This document shows positions 28,205 to 39,816 of a stretch of 64,000 nt of DNA, piece by piece. Positions within the stretch are counted from its first letter, which is position 1; each line of letters opens with the position of its first letter. Under the pieces are notes generated by a model. It did no database searches. It was given only the letters and a program-made list of their open reading frames with translations, and was not told where the DNA came from. Origin of the DNA: Candidatus Mesenet endosymbiont of Phosphuga atrata (lineage in GTDB: Bacteria; Pseudomonadota; Alphaproteobacteria; Rickettsiales; Anaplasmataceae). The stretch lies in contig NZ_OZ026541.1 of assembly GCF_964020175.1 (NCBI RefSeq), positions 1,240,001 through 1,304,000 on the forward strand, written 5' to 3'. A program made the position numbers and the translations under genes.

Positions 28205-31200
28205 CTACACCTCCCCACAACAAAATAGCGCTTCAAAGCGTTTAATTATAAGGACTAATTTACCTAAATCAAGTTTATAAGCACTTATATTGTTCAGGAA
28301 AGCTGTATAACAATCCACAGCAGCTTTATTCTCATTAAACCACTCTTCAACTAATCTTTTGTGATTATCTATCACATTTGTTGCATTATTTATTATTTCT
28401 AGTGTTAGTTTATGATAATAGATATTCAAATCATCAAGAAGGCTATTGATTGAAATATGTTGCCAATATGAAGGATTGACCTCCGATTGCTTTGCCATAT
28501 CTTTAATACGATCGAAATGCAAACAAGATTTTAATTCAAAATACAACTTTCCTACTTCTAGTAGAGGTACTTTCGTTTGATCAGAAATAGATATTATATC
28601 TAATCCAGAAGTTAAAAATTTTAAACCAACAATTCTACTCGCTAAATTTTGCTCTATATCAAGTTGTAACAAATTACTAAATTTTTCATTATATGATACT
28701 AAAAAATTTTGGCTTAAAAGATCAACTATATTGTCATCTAAAATCTGGACTTTATATTTCAGTTCTGCAAGTGTAATCGGTGCTGTAAGTGTTAGTTTAT
28801 TGATATTTTTAGCAAACCAAAACGACATTTGTTCAACAAAATTCCTTATTTCCTTCACTAAAATTAAATACGAGTTAACATCTATTGCGCTATCTAACGC
28901 ATCAATGCTTTTCCATAGTTCCTTTAAATCATGCAGGTAAATTATAGTAATATAGATACTTACGGCTTCACAGATAGTTACATTAGAATTTTCAATTAAG
29001 TGATTGATATATGTACACCCCATTCTACTTATTATTTCATTTGTAATATAAGTTGAAATAATTTCCTTATATAACTGATGCTTTAGTATATAATTTTTAA
29101 ATTTACTCACCATAATTTCAGGAAAATAACTTAGTAGATAGCTTTGAGACAGAAACTCGTTATCAGGAATATCAGAATGTATTATTTCATTTTTTATAAC
29201 TGTTTTACAATAAGAAATTAGTATTGCAAGCTGAGGAGCACTAAATCCCGAAGATTCATTTAACATTCTCGTAATTTCTTCATCATTTGGCAAAAATTCT
29301 ATATTGCGATTTAAATATTGTAATCTTTCCAGATTAAGTAATAACCTGTGATGATGCTCTATTTTTTCTTTTGCTTGCAGAGACTCTAACATTAACGCCT
29401 TTGTATTTATTTTGCTGTGATTTTCTAATACTTGAAAAGCCACATCATTTGTCATACTACTTAGCAATTGGTTGCGCTCTTTCAAGGAAATTGAACCATC
29501 CTTAATAGCTGAAGCTAAAACAATCTTAATGTTAACCTCCAAATCTGAGCATGTGACCCCACCTGCGTTATCTACAAAATCAGTATTAATGTAACCCCCA
29601 TTTTTTGCATATTCTACTCTTGCAAGTTGAGTAGAACCTAAATTACCGCCTTCTATAACCATGGAAGCTCTGATATCTTTACCATCTACTCTTAAGAGGT
29701 CATTTGCTTTATCTCTAACCATGCTATTGTTTTCACTTGATGCTTTAAAATATGTGCCAATACCACCATTCCAAATCATATCAACATTAGCTTTAAGCAG
29801 ATATTTTATCAGCTGATTAGGGAATAATCTATCTTCTTTAATGTTAAAACGCTCCTTTGCTTCTTCAGAAATCTGTATAGATTTAGCGCTGCGTTCAAAA
29901 ACTCCTCCACCTACAGATATAATATTTTTGTCATAATCTGCCCAAGTTGAGCGAGGAAGATCAAACAAACGTTTACGCTCAGCAAAACTTGTTTTAGGAT
30001 CAGGGTTTGGATCAATGAACATGTGACTATGGTTAAATGCACCAACTAAACTGATATTTTTAGAAAGCAGCATTCCATTACCAAATAAATCACCAGACAT
30101 GTCACCTATTCCCACTACAGTAAACACCTCTTTTTCAATGTCTTTATTCATTCTCCAAAAATGCCTTTGAGCAGCAACCCATGCTCCTCTTGCTGTAATG
30201 GCCATTTTTTTATGATCATATCCTGCTGATCCTCCAGAGGCAAATGCGTCACCAAGCCAGAAACTGTATTCAGAAGATACCTGATTTGCATAATCAGAAA
30301 AAGATGCTGTGCCTTTATCTGCTGCAACTACTAAATAAGGATCATCTTCGTCGTGTCTTACCACTTTATTTGGTATAATTACTTTTTCTTGAACTATATT
30401 ATCCGTTATATCTAGCATTCCTCTGATGAAGCTCTTATAGCATTCAACAGCATAATTTTGCACTAAACTTTTATCTTTTGGAGAATGTTTTAAAATAAAG
30501 CCACCCTTTGCCCCGACTGGAACAATAGCAGCATTTTTTGTCATTTGTGCTTTCATAAGACCAAGCACCTCTGTGCGAAAATCCTCCACTCTATCTGACC
30601 ATCTGATTCCCCCCCTTGCTAATTTTCCCCCTCTTAAATGTATCCCTTCAAAATTATATGAATATACATATAACTCTCGAAATGGGTGGGGTAATGGCAA
30701 TTCAGGTACTACACTTGAATCAAACTTAACTGATATGTAAGATTTATCTTGATAGTAATTAGTACGTAGAATAGCCAAGATCAAAGATAATATAGAGCGT
30801 AATACATAATCACATGCAATATCACTTACATTTTCTAAAAGATCATAAATGTTTTGTTTAATAATAGAAGTAGCTCCTTCTCTATCAACATCTATGCTAG
30901 GGTCAAATCGTGCATGAAATAGTTGTACTAAGCACTTTGCTATTTTAGGGTACTTTGCCATAACTTTTTGTACATAAGCTTGACTATAGTTAAAGCAAAT
31001 CTGCTTAAGATAGCTACTTAAGGCTCTAATTAATAAAACTTCCCTCCATGTCAAACTAGCTAAGATAACAAGGCTGTTAAAATAGTCATTTTTTACTTCT
31101 TTCATGAAGACTTTAGTTAACGTAGCTTCAAGTTGCTCTTTTAAACTGATATCACTTACAGGCTTTTCAGCTTTAGATAATACAAAATGATGTATCCATA

Positions 31201-32941
31201 TACCGTTTCCTATGTTGATATAATAACTATTATGAGATAACAACTGCGTTCCTATATTTTTAATTACATGCAATATCTCTGATAATTGGAGTCCTTTATC
31301 TTTCAGAGTGTATAATTTGATTTCATAGTGATCATCATACGATTTAAAGTTTACCTCGTTGCTCTTTTTTTCTCTTACAATCGCTAGTTTTTTGATATCA
31401 AAGTATGCTTCATTAGGTTCAAAACTTTCTTGATAACTTACAGGAAACGCTTCCTGATATTGTAAAAATACACTGGATACAATACCAAAGGTGTTGTACA
31501 GCCCAGCTAGAAAGCGATCTTGCCATTTTTGTGCTGCATGTATTAGCTTGTTCTCTATTGTGCTAATATGCTCATGAGGAATTTCAGAGTGAGTAGCATC
31601 AATCTTAAGCACAGTTTTAAGCATAACCAAATTGTATTCGTCAATTATGCTATTGTAAGCGCTAACAACTGTACCATTTAATTCATTTTCCAGAGTTTTC
31701 TGTATCTTCAGTATAAGTCTAACATTAGCATTAGCGGTTGGAATGAACACTATAGTATTAATAAAGCTCCCTATAACTCTCTTGGCGAGAAATAACTTCA
31801 CTCCAGGTTTAATAGTAAGGGTTAAAACTGCCATTGAAATGTCAAGCAATTCATCTTCAGAAGAGTGAAAAAGCTCATCACGCGGAAATTTCTGCAATAT
31901 TGAAATCAAAGCTTTATTGTTATGGCTACCCACTAAAAATCCTGCTCTTTCCTCAATAGCTTTTACTTTCTTTCTAATGATCGGAATGAGCCTTATATCT
32001 TGGAACGAAACAACCGATGCAAAAAAACCAAAAAAGCATTGTTCACCAGTTATGTTACCATCTTGATCAAAATTCCTAACTCCAATGCAGTCTAAATATG
32101 CACGACGGTGCACAATAGATATCAGATTGGGATGTGCAATATATAAATAACCAAGCTCTTGATAGTAAGATTTTACATGACCATTACCATGATCAATTTT
32201 ATGTAATCCAAGATCTTTTTTATCATCATGTACTAATTGATTTTGGGAATAGAAATATTCCTTATACCCTAAAAAAACAAAATTATTATCTTTAAGCCAA
32301 TTTAAAAACACGCAGATTTCTTCTGCTTCTGCTGTGTTTACTAGATGCATATTTTGTATTGCTGCATCTAACTCATTTAGTATTGCTGGCCAATCATTAA
32401 CGCAACATTCCACCGCTGTAAGAGTCTTTTTTATATCGTTTTCTAGTTTAGCAATAAGGCTGTCATCTATACGCTTTAGCATAATATACATAACAGCTTC
32501 TTTTACTCTATCATCCCCTTCATTCTTAAGAGGATATATTTTTTGTATTGTTCCGTTTTTCCTACTAATATTAAGTATTGAATTAATGTAATAACATATA
32601 GATAAACCATTTGCTTTAACTGTACTTGTAACCGAATCAACAAGAAAAGGCATATTATCATTGACTAATTTAATGATTGTGAACTTTCCTTCTATTTTAG
32701 GAATATTATCAAGATTAAATATATGTACTTTACTTTCATGGATATTGCGACTGAGGATAAACTGGTATACATCTTGTGCAAGGTATAGCAAGAACTCGTC
32801 ATTAATCTTCAGATCACTGTTGTAAAACAGGTTATAAAAATGCTTAATAAATTCTCGCAATTGATCATTGTTATCCTCTGAATCCAGTAGCTTTAGTACA
32901 GAGTCAATAACTTGATTACTTATACTGTAATTATGATACAT
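28205..32941 (-). CDS. gdhB: NAD-specific glutamate dehydrogenase, large (180 kDa) type
   Basis: This 1578-residue enzyme oxidatively deaminates glutamate to 2-oxoglutarate with NAD and feeds the TCA cycle. The large-type family has N-terminal ACT-like regulatory regions (residues 1-700) and a central catalytic domain. The latter contains LARGGIRWSDRVEDFRTEVLGL, the substrate Lys in VPVGAKGGFILK, and VVGIGDMSGDLFGNGM of the nucleotide fold. A long helical C-terminal region follows. Length is normal. In Wolbachia, amino acids are thought to be a main energy source, which fits this gene with the aminotransferase and sdhA nearby. Confidence 0.96.
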   Translation of the reverse strand: MYHNYSISNQVIDSVLKLLDSEDNNDQLREFIKHFYNLFYNSDLKINDEFLLYLAQDVYQFILSRNIHESKVHIFNLDNIPKIEGKFTIIKLVNDNMPFLVDSVTSTVKANGLSICYYINSILNISRKNGTIQKIYPLKNEGDDRVKEAVMYIMLKRIDDSLIAKLENDIKKTLTAVECCVNDWPAILNELDAAIQNMHLVNTAEAEEICVFLNWLKDNNFVFLGYKEYFYSQNQLVHDDKKDLGLHKIDHGNGHVKSYYQELGYLYIAHPNLISIVHRRAYLDCIGVRNFDQDGNITGEQCFFGFFASVVSFQDIRLIPIIRKKVKAIEERAGFLVGSHNNKALISILQKFPRDELFHSSEDELLDISMAVLTLTIKPGVKLFLAKRVIGSFINTIVFIPTANANVRLILKIQKTLENELNGTVVSAYNSIIDEYNLVMLKTVLKIDATHSEIPHEHISTIENKLIHAAQKWQDRFLAGLYNTFGIVSSVFLQYQEAFPVSYQESFEPNEAYFDIKKLAIVREKKSNEVNFKSYDDHYEIKLYTLKDKGLQLSEILHVIKNIGTQLLSHNSYYINIGNGIWIHHFVLSKAEKPVSDISLKEQLEATLTKVFMKEVKNDYFNSLVILASLTWREVLLIRALSSYLKQICFNYSQAYVQKVMAKYPKIAKCLVQLFHARFDPSIDVDREGATSIIKQNIYDLLENVSDIACDYVLRSILSLILAILRTNYYQDKSYISVKFDSSVVPELPLPHPFRELYVYSYNFEGIHLRGGKLARGGIRWSDRVEDFRTEVLGLMKAQMTKNAAIVPVGAKGGFILKHSPKDKSLVQNYAVECYKSFIRGMLDITDNIVQEKVIIPNKVVRHDEDDPYLVVAADKGTASFSDYANQVSSEYSFWLGDAFASGGSAGYDHKKMAITARGAWVAAQRHFWRMNKDIEKEVFTVVGIGDMSGDLFGNGMLLSKNISLVGAFNHSHMFIDPNPDPKTSFAERKRLFDLPRSTWADYDKNIISVGGGVFERSAKSIQISEEAKERFNIKEDRLFPNQLIKYLLKANVDMIWNGGIGTYFKASSENNSMVRDKANDLLRVDGKDIRASMVIEGGNLGSTQLARVEYAKNGGYINTDFVDNAGGVTCSDLEVNIKIVLASAIKDGSISLKERNQLLSSMTNDVAFQVLENHSKINTKALMLESLQAKEKIEHHHRLLLNLERLQYLNRNIEFLPNDEEITRMLNESSGFSAPQLAILISYCKTVIKNEIIHSDIPDNEFLSQSYLLSYFPEIMVSKFKNYILKHQLYKEIISTYITNEIISRMGCTYINHLIENSNVTICEAVSIYITIIYLHDLKELWKSIDALDSAIDVNSYLILVKEIRNFVEQMSFWFAKNINKLTLTAPITLAELKYKVQILDDNIVDLLSQNFLVSYNEKFSNLLQLDIEQNLASRIVGLKFLTSGLDIISISDQTKVPLLEVGKLYFELKSCLHFDRIKDMAKQSEVNPSYWQHISINSLLDDLNIYYHKLTLEIINNATNVIDNHKRLVEEWFNENKAAVDCYTAFLNNISAYKLDLGKLVLIIKRFEALFCCGEV

Positions 32942-32995
32942 AATGTTTTATTAACTAAGTTATAGTCTAAAATAATATATATCTATTAAATTAAA

Positions 32996-35572
32996 CTAAA
33001 ATAATAGTTTTTTTATTACTATTTTATCATTATTTAATTTTACCTCTAATTTATCATTTTCATTTACCTCACCTGAAAGTATTAATCTTGCTAAATTATT
33101 TTGAATATGTTGCTGTATTACTCTTTTAAGTGGCCTTGCTCCATACAAAGGATCATAACCACGTTCAGCAAGCCATTCTCTTGCCTTTTGTGATAATTCA
33201 ATGCTTAACTTCTGACTAAGCAAGCGTTCTTGCAAGTAAGAAAACTGTATATCAACTATTTTATATATATCATCTTTATTTAAACGGTGGAAAATGATTA
33301 TCTCATCGAGTCGATTTAAAAATTCAGGACGAAAATATGAGCGTACTATTTGCATTACTTCTTCCTTTGCAGTTTGGCTTAAACTAATATTTTCTTTTAT
33401 TAAAATTTCTGCACCTAAATTTGAAGTTAGAATAAGTATAGTATTACGAAAATCTATTAACTTACCGTGGCTATCAGTAAGTCTTCCTTCATCTAACACT
33501 TGCAACAATATATTAAAAATATCGCTGTGAGCTTTCTCTATTTCATCAAATAAAATTACCTGATAAGGTCTTCTTCTTACAGCTTCAGTAAGTGTTCCAC
33601 CTTGCTCATAGCCAACGTATCCAGGGGGAGCTCCAATTAATTTTGAAACAGTGTGCTTCTCCATATACTCAGACATATCAAAACGCAGCAGTGCAGATTT
33701 GTCATCAAATATAAACTCAGCTAAAGCTTTAACAAGCTCAGTCTTGCCAACTCCAGTTGGACCTAAAAATAAAAAAGAGCCAAAAGGTCTACATGCATCT
33801 TGCACGCCAGAGCGTGAGCGCCTTACTGCGTTGCTAATTGCTTCAATTGCTTCATTTTGTCCAATTACCCTTTGTTTTATTTTCTCTTCCATCTTAAGAA
33901 GCTTCTCTTTTTCATTACGCATCATATTTTCAATTGGAATTCCAGTCCAACGTGCAACTATATTGGCAATATCATCTTCTGTAACTTCTTTCTTTAAAAA
34001 ACTACCTACTACTTTCTCTTGCTCTTTCAATTCTTTTTCAAGTGTAGGAATAATACCGTACATAAGCTCACCAGCTCTTGCTAAGTTGCCAGTTCTCTGT
34101 ACTATTTCAAGTTCTTTTCTCGCGTTATCCAATTTTTCCGCACAATCTTGTATTTTTGTAATTTTTGATTTTTCTATTTGCCATTTACTGTTCAGGTCAG
34201 TGTACTTGCTTTCTAAATTTTCTATTTCTTTGTTTAATTTATCCAGACGTTGCTTAGATGACTCATTATCTTCTTTTTTAAGAGCTTCTGATTCAATTTT
34301 TAATTGCATTATTTTTCGTTCAAGCTCATCAACTGCCTCAGGTTTACTATCCATTTCCATTCTGACTTTGCTCGCTGCTTCATCCATTAAATCAATAGCT
34401 TTATCAGGCAGAAATCTATCAGTAATATAGCGATTTGATAAAGTTGCAGCTGCAATTATAGCACTATCTGTAATTCTAATTCCATGATGAACCTCATATT
34501 TCTCTTTAAGTCCTCTTAGGATGGAAATGGTGTCTTCCTCAGTAGGCTGTGAGATAAAAATAGGCTGAAAACGCCTAGCAAGCGCTGCATCTTTTTCTAT
34601 GTGCTCTCGATATTCATCCAAAGTTGTAGCACCAATGCAGTGTATTTCACCGCGTGCTAAGGCAGGTTTAAGCAAGTTAGAAGCATCCATTGCTCCATCT
34701 GTTGCTCCTGCTCCAACTAAAGTGTGGAGCTCATCTATAAATAGTATCGTACTGCCACTTGCTGCAACTACCTCATTAATTACAGCTTTGAGCCTCTCCT
34801 CAAATTCCCCTCTAAACTTAGTGCCAGCAATTAAAGCGCCAAGATCCAAGGCCATTATTTTGGCACCACGCAGACCAAGTGGCACATCATCTGACACAAT
34901 ACGCAATGCCAAACCTTCAATAATTGCAGTTTTTCCAACTCCAGGTTCACCAATAAGTATTGGGTTGTTTTTAGTACGTCTAAGTAGAACCTGCATTGTT
35001 CTTCTTATTTCATCATCGCGACCGATTACTGGATCGAGTTTTCCTTCTGCCCCAAGTTGCGTTATATCTTTTGCATATTTCCTTAAGGCATTAAGCTTAT
35101 CTTCTGCGTTTGCTGAATCTGCCTTTTTCCCCTTTCTTAGGTCAGCAATCACAGCATTCAACTTCTGTGGTGTTACACCATTTTCTACCAATATTTTACT
35201 TACACCATTTTCTTTTTGTGCAGAAAGTGCCTGCAGAAGCCGCTCAACCGTAACAAAAGAATCTTTATTCCTTTGTGCTATGTTTGAAGAGTCTTCTAAA
35301 ACTTTTGCCATCTCTCGTGAAAGTTGGATATGGCCACTTCCTGGGCCTTCAACTACTGGTAATTTTTGCAATAATCTATCAACACCTTCTCGTATGGCCT
35401 CTATATTTCCATCGCAAGCAGCTATTAGGTCTTTTGTCATACCACTTTCATCATCTATCATTACTTTCAGCAGATGTTCAGGCATAAAAACCTGATGTCC
35501 CCCAGCTAGCACCTTAAGCTGTGCTTCTTGTATTAGATTTCTTGCCTTCTCAGTAAATTTATTTAAGTCCAT
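32996..35572 (-). CDS. clpB: ATP-dependent disaggregase ClpB
   Basis: The 858-residue chaperone dissolves protein aggregates with DnaK and DnaJ. It has the repeat-type N domain (NKFTEKARNLIQEAQ), a first AAA domain with Walker A GEPGVGKTA, a middle coiled-coil domain (about 400-525) and a second AAA domain with Walker A GPTGVGKTE and the sensor region SNLGAE. There is no ClpP-binding loop. Length equals that of the E. coli protein. It stands alone, followed by gdhB 54 bases downstream on the same strand. Confidence 0.97.
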   Translation of the reverse strand: MDLNKFTEKARNLIQEAQLKVLAGGHQVFMPEHLLKVMIDDESGMTKDLIAACDGNIEAIREGVDRLLQKLPVVEGPGSGHIQLSREMAKVLEDSSNIAQRNKDSFVTVERLLQALSAQKENGVSKILVENGVTPQKLNAVIADLRKGKKADSANAEDKLNALRKYAKDITQLGAEGKLDPVIGRDDEIRRTMQVLLRRTKNNPILIGEPGVGKTAIIEGLALRIVSDDVPLGLRGAKIMALDLGALIAGTKFRGEFEERLKAVINEVVAASGSTILFIDELHTLVGAGATDGAMDASNLLKPALARGEIHCIGATTLDEYREHIEKDAALARRFQPIFISQPTEEDTISILRGLKEKYEVHHGIRITDSAIIAAATLSNRYITDRFLPDKAIDLMDEAASKVRMEMDSKPEAVDELERKIMQLKIESEALKKEDNESSKQRLDKLNKEIENLESKYTDLNSKWQIEKSKITKIQDCAEKLDNARKELEIVQRTGNLARAGELMYGIIPTLEKELKEQEKVVGSFLKKEVTEDDIANIVARWTGIPIENMMRNEKEKLLKMEEKIKQRVIGQNEAIEAISNAVRRSRSGVQDACRPFGSFLFLGPTGVGKTELVKALAEFIFDDKSALLRFDMSEYMEKHTVSKLIGAPPGYVGYEQGGTLTEAVRRRPYQVILFDEIEKAHSDIFNILLQVLDEGRLTDSHGKLIDFRNTILILTSNLGAEILIKENISLSQTAKEEVMQIVRSYFRPEFLNRLDEIIIFHRLNKDDIYKIVDIQFSYLQERLLSQKLSIELSQKAREWLAERGYDPLYGARPLKRVIQQHIQNNLARLILSGEVNENDKLEVKLNNDKIVIKKLLF

Positions 35573-35848
35573 AAATTAAACACTAGTTTATTTTCTATTA
35601 ATGTAATACTCGCTAGAGAGCTTATCAATGTTTATCAATAATAATTTATAAAACGGTCCATTAATTGAGATGATAAAGTAAAAAGCTATTTATTAAAATT
35701 TTAATTTACTTTTTTGTAAATTTAATGTAAAATAGGTAAGATTATTAAAATAAAAGATTAAAATATTAAATCATAAGAATTTATCACCAGAGCTTCACAG
35801 CGCCATTAAAGCAAATGATATTGACGATAATATGTTAACTCTTTATGT
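35573..35848. other. Spacer with a possible ankyrin-protein N-terminal relic
   Basis: The stretch is AT-rich and includes the presumed clpB promoter. Bases about 35772-35840 (plus) can be read NLSPELHSAIKANDIDDN, which resembles the first residues of Wolbachia ankyrin proteins, without a start codon and ending at TAG. The IS630 relic begins just after it. The ankyrin reading is weak. Confidence 0.3.
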
Positions 35849-36637
35849 ATAGTATATACTAAAATAAACGATAAGCCTCAATAATAGCGTTACCAACAAC
35901 AAGAAGAAATGTTGATGCATTTGAGGTAACTTTTGATGGTATGCGAGCAATGTTCAATGGGGTTCAAATCAGGAGAATATGGAGGAAGATGGAGTAAATT
36001 GCCTTTTCAATTAATTCTTTTGTTTTAGCGGTTTTATTGCATTATCGATAACTATCGCACTGTAATTGTGGTAATAATATTTCTTCTAACCACAGATTAA
36101 GCACCTCTTTGTCACAACCTCCAGTAAACAGTCATTGAAATCTTCCTCCATCCTATTATGTTCTCGTCTTTTACCAGTGCATGTATCTTCTCACCTCTTG
36201 GCGCCCGCCCATACTCTCTATATAATCTATTATCAATTCCAGCTTCATCTATATATATGACTGGTCTAATTTAGCGATCTTCTCGATAAAATTCTCTCAT
36301 GACTTCGCTCTTGATAAAATGTGACTTTTTTTTAATGTAATTTTCAGCTGTTGTACCAAATTGCGCTTATTCCGAAACCAATTTCATCTCTGCCAGCTGG
36401 ATGCTTTTTTACATATTCTTCTAGGGATCTATTTTTCGGATAAAATTACCATTTTTTGCTGGTTTTAACCATCTGCTTTCTTTTTTAGCCATCGTCGCTA
36501 TTCCTATCTCTAAAAGCTCCACAACCTCAGCCTTTCTTTTTCAACTAAAGATAATCTCTTAAATCTACACTGTATGCCATTTTCCCTCTTCTAAAATTGT
36601 TCATTATACCTTTATCCTTTACTTTGGAAAGTACTAT
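35849..36637 (-). mobile_element. IS630-family element, copy 1, transposase destroyed
   Basis: On the minus strand the sequence begins at 36637 with ATAGTACTTTCCAAAG, followed by a start reading MAYSVDLRDYL and then a stop. Pieces of an IS630 DDE transposase follow in several frames, including a YSPDLNPIEH-like end. The other end carries a related terminal repeat (ATAGTATATACT). It is the inverted partner of the copy at 39132-39816, with which it shares long identical stretches. Its inner edge abuts a different IS630 type at a TA, the normal target of this family. Confidence 0.8.
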
Positions 36638-36850
36638 ATATTTCAAATACGTTGCTGTCCCACTAAAAAACATCGGAACCTCTTTTTCCAGCAATTATAC
36701 TAGTGATGTTTTCCTGAAATTTTTGCAATAACTTTTTCTCCTTTAGAACTCTATAAAGTCCCTTATCTATCCCGCATTCGTCAATATATATAATGTTTTC
36801 TTTATCTATTTTATTTTATAAATTCTTAACGTCTTTGCTCATCGCTTTCT
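36638..36850 (-). mobile_element. Fragment of a second IS630-type element
   Basis: Nearly the same sequence as the middle of the element at 56902-57581, in the opposite orientation, with the DDE segment readable as NIIYIDECGIDKGLYR. It is cut at its transposase middle by copy 1 of the other IS630 type at a TA step (ATATA). Only about 210 bases remain. Confidence 0.75.
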
Positions 36851-37306
36851 TTATGTAGTTAGGTGCTCGCCTTCAGCTTTAGTATTTCAGTATTAGATCT
36901 ACTTTAGTTTATTTATAAACACAGCTCTCACAATACGTTTGATTTCATGTAGTATTTTGTACTAAATACAGATATTTACAGGTGAAATAGCTGTAGAGAG
37001 ATTGTCAGAGAAATATGTGTTACAAATTACGTAGATATTGTCAGTGGTACCTTACATATTCTATGCCGCCCACTATCCAACAGTATATCAAAAAGCTATT
37101 CCAAGAATTTGAACAGTTAAAAAAAAGGGATTACTAATATAAAATAGACAAGATATAAATTCTAATTTAAAGAGATGAGATGCAAATATTAGACATACTG
37201 TAATAGCTATTGAAAAAAGGAGATAGAATATTTTAGAGAGAAGTAAGAAATTCGATAGAATTAGTTCTTCAAAAATAATTTAAACTTTTAAAGTAGGAGT
37301 AGTCTC
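36851..37306. other. Decayed spacer inside the IS cluster
   Basis: No intact gene is visible. Short readable pieces, such as GEIAVERLSEKYVLQIT near 37000 (plus), look like old coding sequence but I cannot assign them. The first part may extend the IS630 fragment. Confidence 0.4.
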
Positions 37307-38190
37307 ATAAAATATTATATCGAGTTAGATGTCTCACTCAAAGAAACTTTTATCAGTATCGTTGATGAGAAAGGAAAAGTTGTTAAGGAAGAAGTTGTTG
37401 CAAGAAAAAGTAAAGCAATAGCAGAGAACTTGCTAAGTCAAGGCAAAAAATAAGAATCCATAGGGATAGAAAGTTGTCAATATCAATGTGTAAAGAGTTA
37501 AGGGATTTTGGATTACCAGTGATTTGTGTAGATGCAAGGGGTATAGCTCAAATGATGAGGATTGGGTTGTACAGAGAAGTATTAGTAAAATCAGATAAAT
37601 CTTGCCAAATCAACTTGGAAGCAGAAGACAGTTAACATGTAGCAAACAGCAGATTATTGGAACAATAAATTGAAGATATACGGTTGGTCGAGGATTAAAA
37701 TTTGAAAGCTTTTCTTTAAAAATAGAAGAAATGATCTAGATGAAGTTAGCAAAAACTCAATTGAAGCATTAGTACATAGCTTAGAAACAATAGAAGAATC
37801 AATTTGATAAATTACTTTCAGAAAAGTGCAAAAAAGATGAAAATTATTAGCCCAGGGGTTGGTATTATAGTAGCAATGACATACAAAGCTGCAATACACA
37901 TAGGTTTGAAACATCTTATACAGTTGGAGCATATATGGGATTGAGCCCAAGACAGTATGCTTCTGGGGAGATTGATCGACATGGAAGTATATCAAACAAT
38001 GGAGTGCAGAAGTATGCTATATGAGGCTGCGCAATCCTTGCTGACAAGATGTAAGAGAAAATTTAAGTTAAAAAGCTGGGGATTAGCAAAAAAGAAAGGT
38101 ATGAAGAAAGCAATTGTTGCTGTAGCGCGGAAGTTGTCAGTAATTATGCATAGGATGCTAATTGATAGAAAAGAATTTTGTTATCAATAA
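37307..38190 (+). pseudogene. IS110-family transposase remnant
   Basis: The sequence is readable in pieces across frames as a DEDD transposase of the IS110 group. The start is YYIELDVSLKETFISIVDEKGK, the middle is LRDFGLPVICVDARG, then VGAYMGLSPRQYASGEIDRHG and finally KKGMKKAIVAVARKLSVIMHRML. At least three frameshifts and several stops separate them, so the enzyme is dead. Order and extent match a nearly full-length element (about 300 codons). No clear target duplication is visible. Confidence 0.8.
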
Positions 38191-38439
38191 ACACTAAAGG
38201 AATATAGGTATAATTTTATTGAAAGTAAAGATAGTAATGCCGATGGAAGCGATAAGCAAGAACAGAGGATGAAGCTAAGACTTCGTATTAGTTGTATTAA
38301 ATAAGATTTGAACTGACACTTAGAACAAAAAATAAGAGAAATGAATACAATACAAAAAAATACTAAAACTAGGATTTTAGCAAGACAACTAGAGACCCCC
38401 TGAGAAAGTGAGGAAACAGGTATGAAAAGAGAGAGAAAG
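38191..38439. other. Spacer between IS remnants
   Basis: AT-rich sequence joining the IS110 and IS5 relics. No gene, RNA or repeat is evident. Confidence 0.4.
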
Positions 38440-39000
38440 ATATAAAATAGCAGTTTTGGCAGAAGTTATGAAAAAGTGGCAAATACATTTTCCGTCAACT
38501 AACAGGTCTACTAATAGCAGAATGCGAAAAAATAGTCGAAATAGTTAGTGGGAAAAAGTTAAAAAACAGGCGACGGAATCACATTAAAACGCTAGAAGAC
38601 AAAATTTTATGTGTGTTAATATACTACCGAACGTATATAATGCATCCATTTTTGGGCTATTTGTTTAATTTACACAATTCAAATATTTGCTAAAAAAAAT
38701 GGGTTAGCGAAAAAAATCAAGATCACAAAACCAGAAAAAATATTTTGGTAGATGTGACAGACACAGCAGCCAAAAGATAGCAAAAAGAGAAGGAATTGGA
38801 AAAAAGAAAACATAAAAACCGAAATGAAGAAAACGGACAAGGTTTCAAAATCTCATCGTGTTTAAGATACGAAAACAGTTCTGCCAGTAGATAGCATAAA
38901 ATATGCTGATTCTAGGGTTGGCAAAAATTGCAGAAAGTATAAAAAATACCGTAAAAAACCCCGGAGCAAAAGGATCATAGCTTGCGTCGTTTAGGATGAG
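38440..39000 (+). pseudogene. IS5-family DDE transposase remnant
   Basis: Read with many corrections, the stretch gives FRQLTGLLIAE, TLEDKILCVLIYYRTYI.HPFLGYLF, LVDVTDTA..RPK and LPVDSIKYADSR. This order is that of a helix-turn-helix plus DDE transposase of the IS5/IS1031 type. Stops and frameshifts occur about every 50-100 bases. It is far more decayed than the IS5 copy at 62168. The limits are approximate. Confidence 0.65.
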
Positions 39001-39131
39001 AGTGGAAAATAAGATTCAAAGATATTTAAAATTATGTCACATGTAATTTTCAGAAAATATGAGGTTTAATATTATTTCTGGAACTTGAAGCATGGTTTTT
39101 TTTGCTTTGGCCTAACTCATACCTCGTTACT

Positions 39132-39816
39132 ATAGTACTTTCCAAAGTAAATGATAAAGGTATAATGAACAATTTTAGAAGAGGGAAAATGGCATACAGT
39201 GTAGATTTAAGAGATTATCTTTAGTTGAAAAAGAAAGGCTGAGGTTGCGGAGCTTTTAGAGATAAGAATAGCGACGATGGCTAAAAAAGAAAGCAGATGG
39301 TTAAAACCAGCAAAAAATGGTAATTTTATCCGAAAAATAGACCCCTAGAAGAATATGTAAAAAAGCATCCAGCTGGCAGAGATGAAATTGGTTTCGGAAT
39401 AAGCGCAATTTGGTACAACAGCTGAAAATTACATTAAAAAAAATTTATCAAGAGATGAAAGATTATATAGAGAATATGGACAAGAGGAGAGAAAATACAT
39501 GCACTGGCAAAAGACGAGAACATAATAGGATGGAGGAAGATTTCAATGACTGTTTACTGGAGGTTGTGACAAAGAGGTGCTTAATCTGTGGTTAGAACAA
39601 ATATTATTACCACAATTACAGTGCGATAGTTATCGATAATGCAATAAAACCGCTAAAACAAAATAGAAAACTCTATCTTCCTCCATATTCTCCTGACTTG
39701 AACCCCATTGAACATTGCTCGCATACCATCAAAAGTTACCTCTAATGCATCAACATTTCTTCTTCTTGTTGGTAACTCTATTATTTAGGTTTATCATTCA
39801 GTTTAGGAAAGACTAT
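39132..39816 (+). mobile_element. IS630-family element, copy 2, truncated inside
   Basis: The element runs from ATAGTACTTTCCAAAGTAAA to the related inverted end TTTAGGAAAGACTAT. The start reads MAYSVDLRDYL then stops, as in copy 1, and the DDE end reads YSPDLNPIEH with a shift. It is about 100 bases shorter than copy 1 and lies in inverted orientation to it. Its right edge is followed at once by an IS481 transposase end, so it landed in that older element. Confidence 0.8.

Noticed and set aside
33651-35495. Long open frames antisense to clpB (33651-34430 and 34599-35495)
   Set aside because: They are shadows of a highly conserved gene; no family, no ribosome binding site.
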